From assembly GCA_013398055.1 (NCBI GenBank), contig VZRS01000483.1, positions 152,524-216,523 of the forward strand: a DNA stretch of 64,000 bases, read 5' to 3'. A program made the translations under genes and the position numbers. Every line of letters starts with the position of its first letter. Within the stretch, counting starts at the first letter, position 1. The stretch is from Ifrita kowaldi. Lineage: Eukaryota > Chordata > Aves > Passeriformes > Cinclosomatidae. Shown here in pieces: positions 59,474 to 64,000 of this stretch. The notes under the pieces were generated by a model. The model saw only the letters and a list, made by a program, of their open reading frames with translations, did not search any database and had not been told where the DNA came from.

Positions 59474-61160
59474 GACAGCAGCTTTGGAGCCTGGCTGCTG
59501 TCGGTCGCTGTCCCAGCACATCCCAAACCCAGCAGCAGCAGCTGTGTGGCTCCATGGCAGGAAGCAGCAGGATTCTGGCATTTCCTGGGGTGGGAGAAGC
59601 GGGACGTCCCCTTCATTGTCTGGATGTGAGCACTGCTTGGTGCTCCACGTGTTCTTTCCAAGCAGGAAATCAGTGCTCATCATCTGTTCCTAAACCCTCC
59701 TGCCCTGAACAGAGCATGCCCACCTGCTCCAGGGGCACCAGGAACCGAGGGAGATCACTGCATTCGCTCCTCCTTTCTGCTGCCAGGTCCCTGGGTTGTT
59801 GTTTTTATGGATAATTCTCCTTTATGTCCAGCCAGAGTCTCCTCAGTTATTTGTTGGAGGTGGTTGTACCTCAGCCCTGCAGGTTTGCAGCCCCTGCCCT
59901 GTGTGGTTTTTGGCCCAGGGAGGTGCCAAAGCCTCCATCCTGTGGGCAGTTGTAAAGCCCTCCCAGTATTTTCCTGGAATGAGGCTTTTCAGCCCCAAAT
60001 TGTGTCGATCGTGTCCTTTCAGGGCTGCCCGGTTAAAAGGCTGTGCCCCAGCTGTGAGGGCTCCTCCCGCTCCCCCGGCCAGTGCAGAATCCAGATGTTG
60101 TGAATCACTCCAACATCTGCAGCTCGTTTCACAGGGCAGAGCAGCAGCCGCGTGCCAGGGAGCTGCCCTGGGAGCCGGGAACATGGCCGGGATGAGCCCC
60201 AGACAATCAGCTGGGATTGATTCCTCCCGAGTCAGTCAGGAAACCCTGTTGGAAATAGGGAGGAGAGCCTGGATTTGGGGTCTTTCTCTGGAATAACTCA
60301 CTGTAAGGTGGGATCTATCTCCTCTCCAAAATTAGCAGCTGAACTGCAGGGGATCCTAAATGTTTGCAGTCTCCTGCGTGGACAAAAAACAACAACAAAA
60401 AAGAGGACGGGAGGGATTCCGGGGAGCCTCCCAGCAGGAGCAGCTCGCTCCCAGCACACTCCCAGGCATCCTTTACCCAGGAACAACACGGCCTCACATC
60501 TCTGACCCCCTGGGCTCAGCTCCCCCCCGCCACCGAGCGGCACCGATTTACGGAGTGAAGAAATCCCAGAGCTGCAGCCCGGCAATTCCCTGGGGGCTCC
60601 TCCAGGATGAGGAGGGATTGATGCAGCTGCTCTTCAGCCTCGGGCCCCACAGCATCCCCACGCCTGGCGCTGCTGTCACCTCCTCCCTGAACTGCCCCTC
60701 TCCTGTCCCCCGCTCCTCCCAGCGCTGCCCCCGCAGCCAGACTGGTGTGACTGGGACACACTGGGGTCACTCCCAGGGGCAGCTCCTGCTCCACATCCCC
60801 CCGAATCCCTGCTGATTTTTACCAGCTGGAGTGCTGAGGGACACCCCCACAACAGGAAACGCCGTGGGCTTCGTTAACGAGCCCACCTAATTAAGGCCAT
60901 GTGGAGAGAAGGGAAGAGAGGCAGTTTTGTCTCCTTTGCTAAATATTGCTTGCTCACCCCATGATTTATTTTCACTCTCTCCCCTCACCCACAGCCCAGG
61001 ACACCACGGAGCCCCCTCCAAACGCTGCCTCTGGAGTTTCCCTGAGGAAGCAGGATGGGCTGCGGCATGAGGGGTTAATTAAATTAGAAAATTCCAGCCT
61101 CCAAAAGCCTCCCCTGGCTTTCCACGGAGGGTGGAATCCCACAAGTGCTCCGAGCCTGGG

Positions 61161-61265
61161 CTTGGAGCAACCTGGGGTAGTGGAAAATGTCCCTGCCCAT
61201 GGAAAAAGTTTGGAGCAAGATGGTCTTTAAGGTCCCTTCCAACCCAAAGCGTCCTGTGATTCCAT
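61161..61265 (+). mobile_element. CR1 LINE terminal fragment
   Basis: Contains cttggagcaacctggggtag, tgtccctgcccatgg and ggtcccttccaacccaaagc, ending at gtgattcca. Confidence 0.8.
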
Positions 61266-62428
61266 GGAATGGCTGCATACAAAGCTTTGCACCTTTTGTT
61301 TTATGTGTATCTATTAAAAAAGGGGATACGGATGGATTAAAGACATTATATGTACACACTCCCATATAAAAGGAATGAAAATTGTGTGGTTTTTTATCTG
61401 TAAGGGGAAACATTTCCACGAAAGTCACACCCTTGGTTGTTTGTAACTCACATCCCAAATTCTGCAGCGAAATCACCCTAACTTCCTGCATTTTATAAAA
61501 AAAAAATGGAAATATTTAGCTGTGGCCTACAAAGAATGACTCCTACTCCTCTGATACCTCTGCTAGTTAATCAAGACTATAAAAGTGGTGACCTGAATTA
61601 AGACAAAGTGTCAGGGAATGTAATTACAGGACAATTACCCAGATCCATTATTTTTGTTCAGCAAGGAGCTGATCCAGAGGCAGGCACAAACCCACCCTGG
61701 GTGTCTGAGCACAGCTCCAGGCTCTGCATTCTCCACGGATTTCACACCTTGTCTGCAAGACAAAACATGGTCACAGCCCCAAATTCATATTAAAATGTGT
61801 CCCTCAAGGGTAGCAGAAGTAATGGAAGAAGTGGAGAATTCTAGCTCCCAACCAAAAGCCCTACTGAGGAAATTTAAGGAGGAAAAAGAACACTGGGTGG
61901 ATTTCTTAAGGCATGGCACGGCCAGGATTATTTTTATTTTTTAAATAAAATGCAGGGGAAGAAAAAGTTTAAATTTTTTTTGTTTTGTTTGAAATACAGG
62001 AAATTTGCACAGCGTTTCCAGTGGAAATTCAGGGTGGTTTGCTCTCAGCAGTAAAAGATCTTCCCTAGGATAAAAAATTTTAAAATCATGTAATTTATCA
62101 GTCTGGAGACAATCTGTGAAATAAAGTACCAGATAAAAATCCATGAAGCAGTTTGGAAGTTACTCGGTGTTCAAAGCAGGATAAAATTGGAATTCTGGAA
62201 TTCTTCCCTAAGCAGGGAGAGGAAAAATATTAAAAAATCATTTTTTACACAAATATTTGATTAGAAAAGTGTTCCTAAAATTCAGAGGGGAAAGAAACAG
62301 CCCCACCCCTGGAATCCCCCCATGCTGGCTGTTTCCTGAGTCCATCCCAAAATCCCAGGGCATGGGAATGTCAATCCCACGGCACAAACAAACGCACAGC
62401 CGAGAGTTTTACCATAAAAATGAAGGTA

Positions 62429-62434
62429 TTTATT
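62429..62434 (-). other. Polyadenylation signal AATAAA with GT-rich downstream element
   Basis: Minus-strand context cttgaataaatacc, with the GT-rich stretch at about 62382-62398. This would mark the end of a minus-strand transcript entering from the right edge. Confidence 0.5.
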
Positions 62435-63635
62435 CAAGAAGTACAAATTTGATGGTACCAGCCATCTTTGAAAGCCATTCCCATGAGGCAGAGAGGACAC
62501 AGAGCCGAGTCCCTTGCTCAGAGCACACGGAAGCAAAGTGTCCCCAAGTGTCACCGATGCAGTCCTGGCCACCATTCCTCAAATCCACCTCTTTTGAAAC
62601 ATTCCCTGGACTTGAGAGGCACAAAATAGGGGGTTTTTAAGCCAAGACCAGTTTGTTGTTTTAATAAAGCCGCCAGCTCCAATTTCTTTTGTTTTTAATT
62701 GCCTTAAATTGTCTCCAGCCTTTGGAGCAGATTTTGATTTCCTAAAGGAAAAAAAAAAAAAAAAAGGGATTTGGGAATGAGCAGGTGCAGAATTTTCTGG
62801 AGCTCAAGATGAACGGAAGGTTTTAAGGCAGGAGTCAGGATTTGAAGTTGTCTCTTTGCCCTGTGGCTCTGGCTGAATGGTCTTCATGTGGAAAATGGAC
62901 AAACCCAGAGTTCCTCTGGAGCGACCCTCGGAGCGTGGCCCTGCTCGGAGGGTCGGGACACGATTTTCCATGGAAAATCCAGCAGACACGTTGGTTAAAA
63001 GTCTCAAAGTCCACTTTAAGGAGCGTGTTGGTTAAAACATCTCATTTTCCAGCTGCCTGCCTGGTGTAGGCTCAGTGAAGTGTCTCCCTTGGGAAGGAGA
63101 GCTCCAACCCCATCCCTGCGGAGGATCCACGCGCATGGAATTCGGGAGAGGAGAGGCACCTGCAGGACACAGCAATCCCAAACAGTTCCTGGGAAGTCGT
63201 GGAGCAGACTTGGGTGTCCATCAGGAACCACCAGAAGTGTTTGTGGCTGCAGAGAGAGCAGCAGGACATTCGTCATTTGGGGAGGAAACACAAACGTGGA
63301 TGTGCCAGGAAATCCAACTCCGAGGCTTCCCAGGGAATCTGCACGGCAGCCACCGACATCCAGCGGGGTTGGAGCAGCTTTTGCTGTTTTCCAAGGGAGT
63401 TGAAGAGTGAACACAGCTCATCCCCACACCCAAAGCAGGTTTTTTGTTTTTAAAACACCCTTCTCAAACATCTCTAATCCAGAAAGAGTCCAAGCTGTCC
63501 CAGAGCTTCCAGCCACAATCCAGGAGGGATTTGATTACAGGGAAGAGCAAAGGCAAAAAAAACCAACCAAGCCCCTTCTTCTAACAGAGCCTACTTTCAC
63601 TTCAAAGTGACAGGATCTGAGCAGCACAGGGGAAA

Positions 63636-63678
63636 AGCCAAAAAAAAAAAAGAAAAATTCCTTTTTTTTTTTTTTTAA
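63636..63678. repeat. A-rich and T-rich low-complexity run
   Basis: A run of about 12 A followed within ten bases by a run of about 16 T; a similar A17 run lies near 62748. No element was recognised. Confidence 0.8.
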
Positions 63679-64000
63679 ATGTAAACATTCTCTGCATAAG
63701 GTGCAGGGTCTCAGATGTCTGTACAGGAACACGGAAAAGTTTGGGAAAGAGAGCTCCAGAGGCAGAAATGCAGCTGCCCCTTCCACTTCTGAAGCATCAC
63801 AGACACGGAGAAACGCTCAGCATTCACTTTGTCAACACCTACACAGCAAAAAATGCTCCCAGAGCTCCGTGGCTAAAAGCATCCCAGCATTGTAACAAAG
63901 AGTATTTTCGTATTTTTAATACTTTTCAAAAAAGGAGTTTACATTATTTACTAGCAATGGATATACAGGCAGAAGCACATCACACTACAGCAATATTTTA

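Larger units (their letters stand above)
56787..62399. other. Intergenic region upstream of STK10
   Basis: After the CpG island fades at about 57.2 kb the region holds two CR1 fragments (59097-59473, 61161-61265) and no recognised exon on either strand. No EF-hand gene (EFCAB9) is visible. A short minus-strand frame ending at 58263 lies just before AATAAATAAA but matches nothing I know. Confidence 0.6.
62400..64000 (-). other. Candidate 3' UTR of a minus-strand neighbour gene (possibly UBTD2)
   Basis: On the minus strand, AATAAA at 62429-62434 is followed about 30-45 bases later by a GT-rich element (gtgcgtttgtttgtg), a good cleavage-site layout. The sequence to the right has AT-rich, 3'-UTR-like texture up to the window edge and no coding frame. 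In human the next minus-strand gene upstream of STK10 is UBTD2, so its 3' UTR is the best guess. This is inference from position, not a sequence match. Confidence 0.35.

Noticed and set aside
61654..61944. Plus-strand 96-aa frame as a possible EFCAB9 remnant
   Set aside because: It contains a charged stretch but no EF-hand loop pattern and no similarity to EFCAB9 as remembered.
1..64000. CRISPR arrays, operons, prophage or insertion sequences
   Set aside because: The window is an avian nuclear locus; the tandem repeats found are ordinary minisatellites and no prokaryotic or viral gene is seen.

Overview
The window is vertebrate nuclear DNA, almost certainly from a bird and plausibly a songbird. 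The evidence is a split gene with GT-AG introns, CpG islands, short compact introns, and many 3'-end fragments of CR1 LINEs, the dominant avian retroposon. Their 3' ends carry the 'aaggtcccttccaaccc' and 'attctatg' type signatures. Songbird rather than other bird is inferred from the look of the CR1 subfamilies only. No bacterial, viral or CRISPR content is seen.

The dominant feature is one complete gene on the minus strand: STK10 (LOK), a Ste20/GCK-family serine/threonine kinase that phosphorylates ERM proteins. I resolved all 19 coding exons with their splice sites. The start codon is at 56079 and the stop codon at 17311-17313. The exons join in frame to 2,946 nt (981 aa plus stop) and keep every kinase catalytic motif and the long C-terminal coiled coil. 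Exon 1 lies in a CpG-island promoter interrupted by a 492-N gap (56295-56786). Introns 1 and 2 are long (11.6 and 12.8 kb); exons 3-19 are packed into 14 kb. The 3' UTR probably runs to about 14.84 kb. The gene spans about 39 kb of coding territory, against roughly 146 kb in human (from memory).

Left of STK10, a 59-nt coding piece on the minus strand (10361-10419) matches the start of the PX domain of SH3PXD2B (TKS4), cut by a 28-N gap. If correctly placed, positions 1-10360 are its first intron. However, this piece sits on a 284-bp patch bounded by Ns, next to an exact 199-bp repeat of a CR1 fragment, and the gene order differs from human. Its placement is therefore suspect.

Right of STK10 (56787-64000) no coding exon is recognised. 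A good minus-strand polyadenylation signal near 62430 suggests that 62.4-64.0 kb is the 3' UTR of a minus-strand neighbour, by synteny perhaps UBTD2. EFCAB9, which lies between STK10 and UBTD2 in human, is not seen, as expected for birds, which lack CatSper.

Nothing here amounts to a new biological system. The most useful second-look items are an in-frame 18-bp minisatellite in STK10 exon 9, a GC-AG intron in STK10, a near-perfect 1,143-bp tandem duplication with a single-N seam in intron 1, and the doubtful SH3PXD2B placement.
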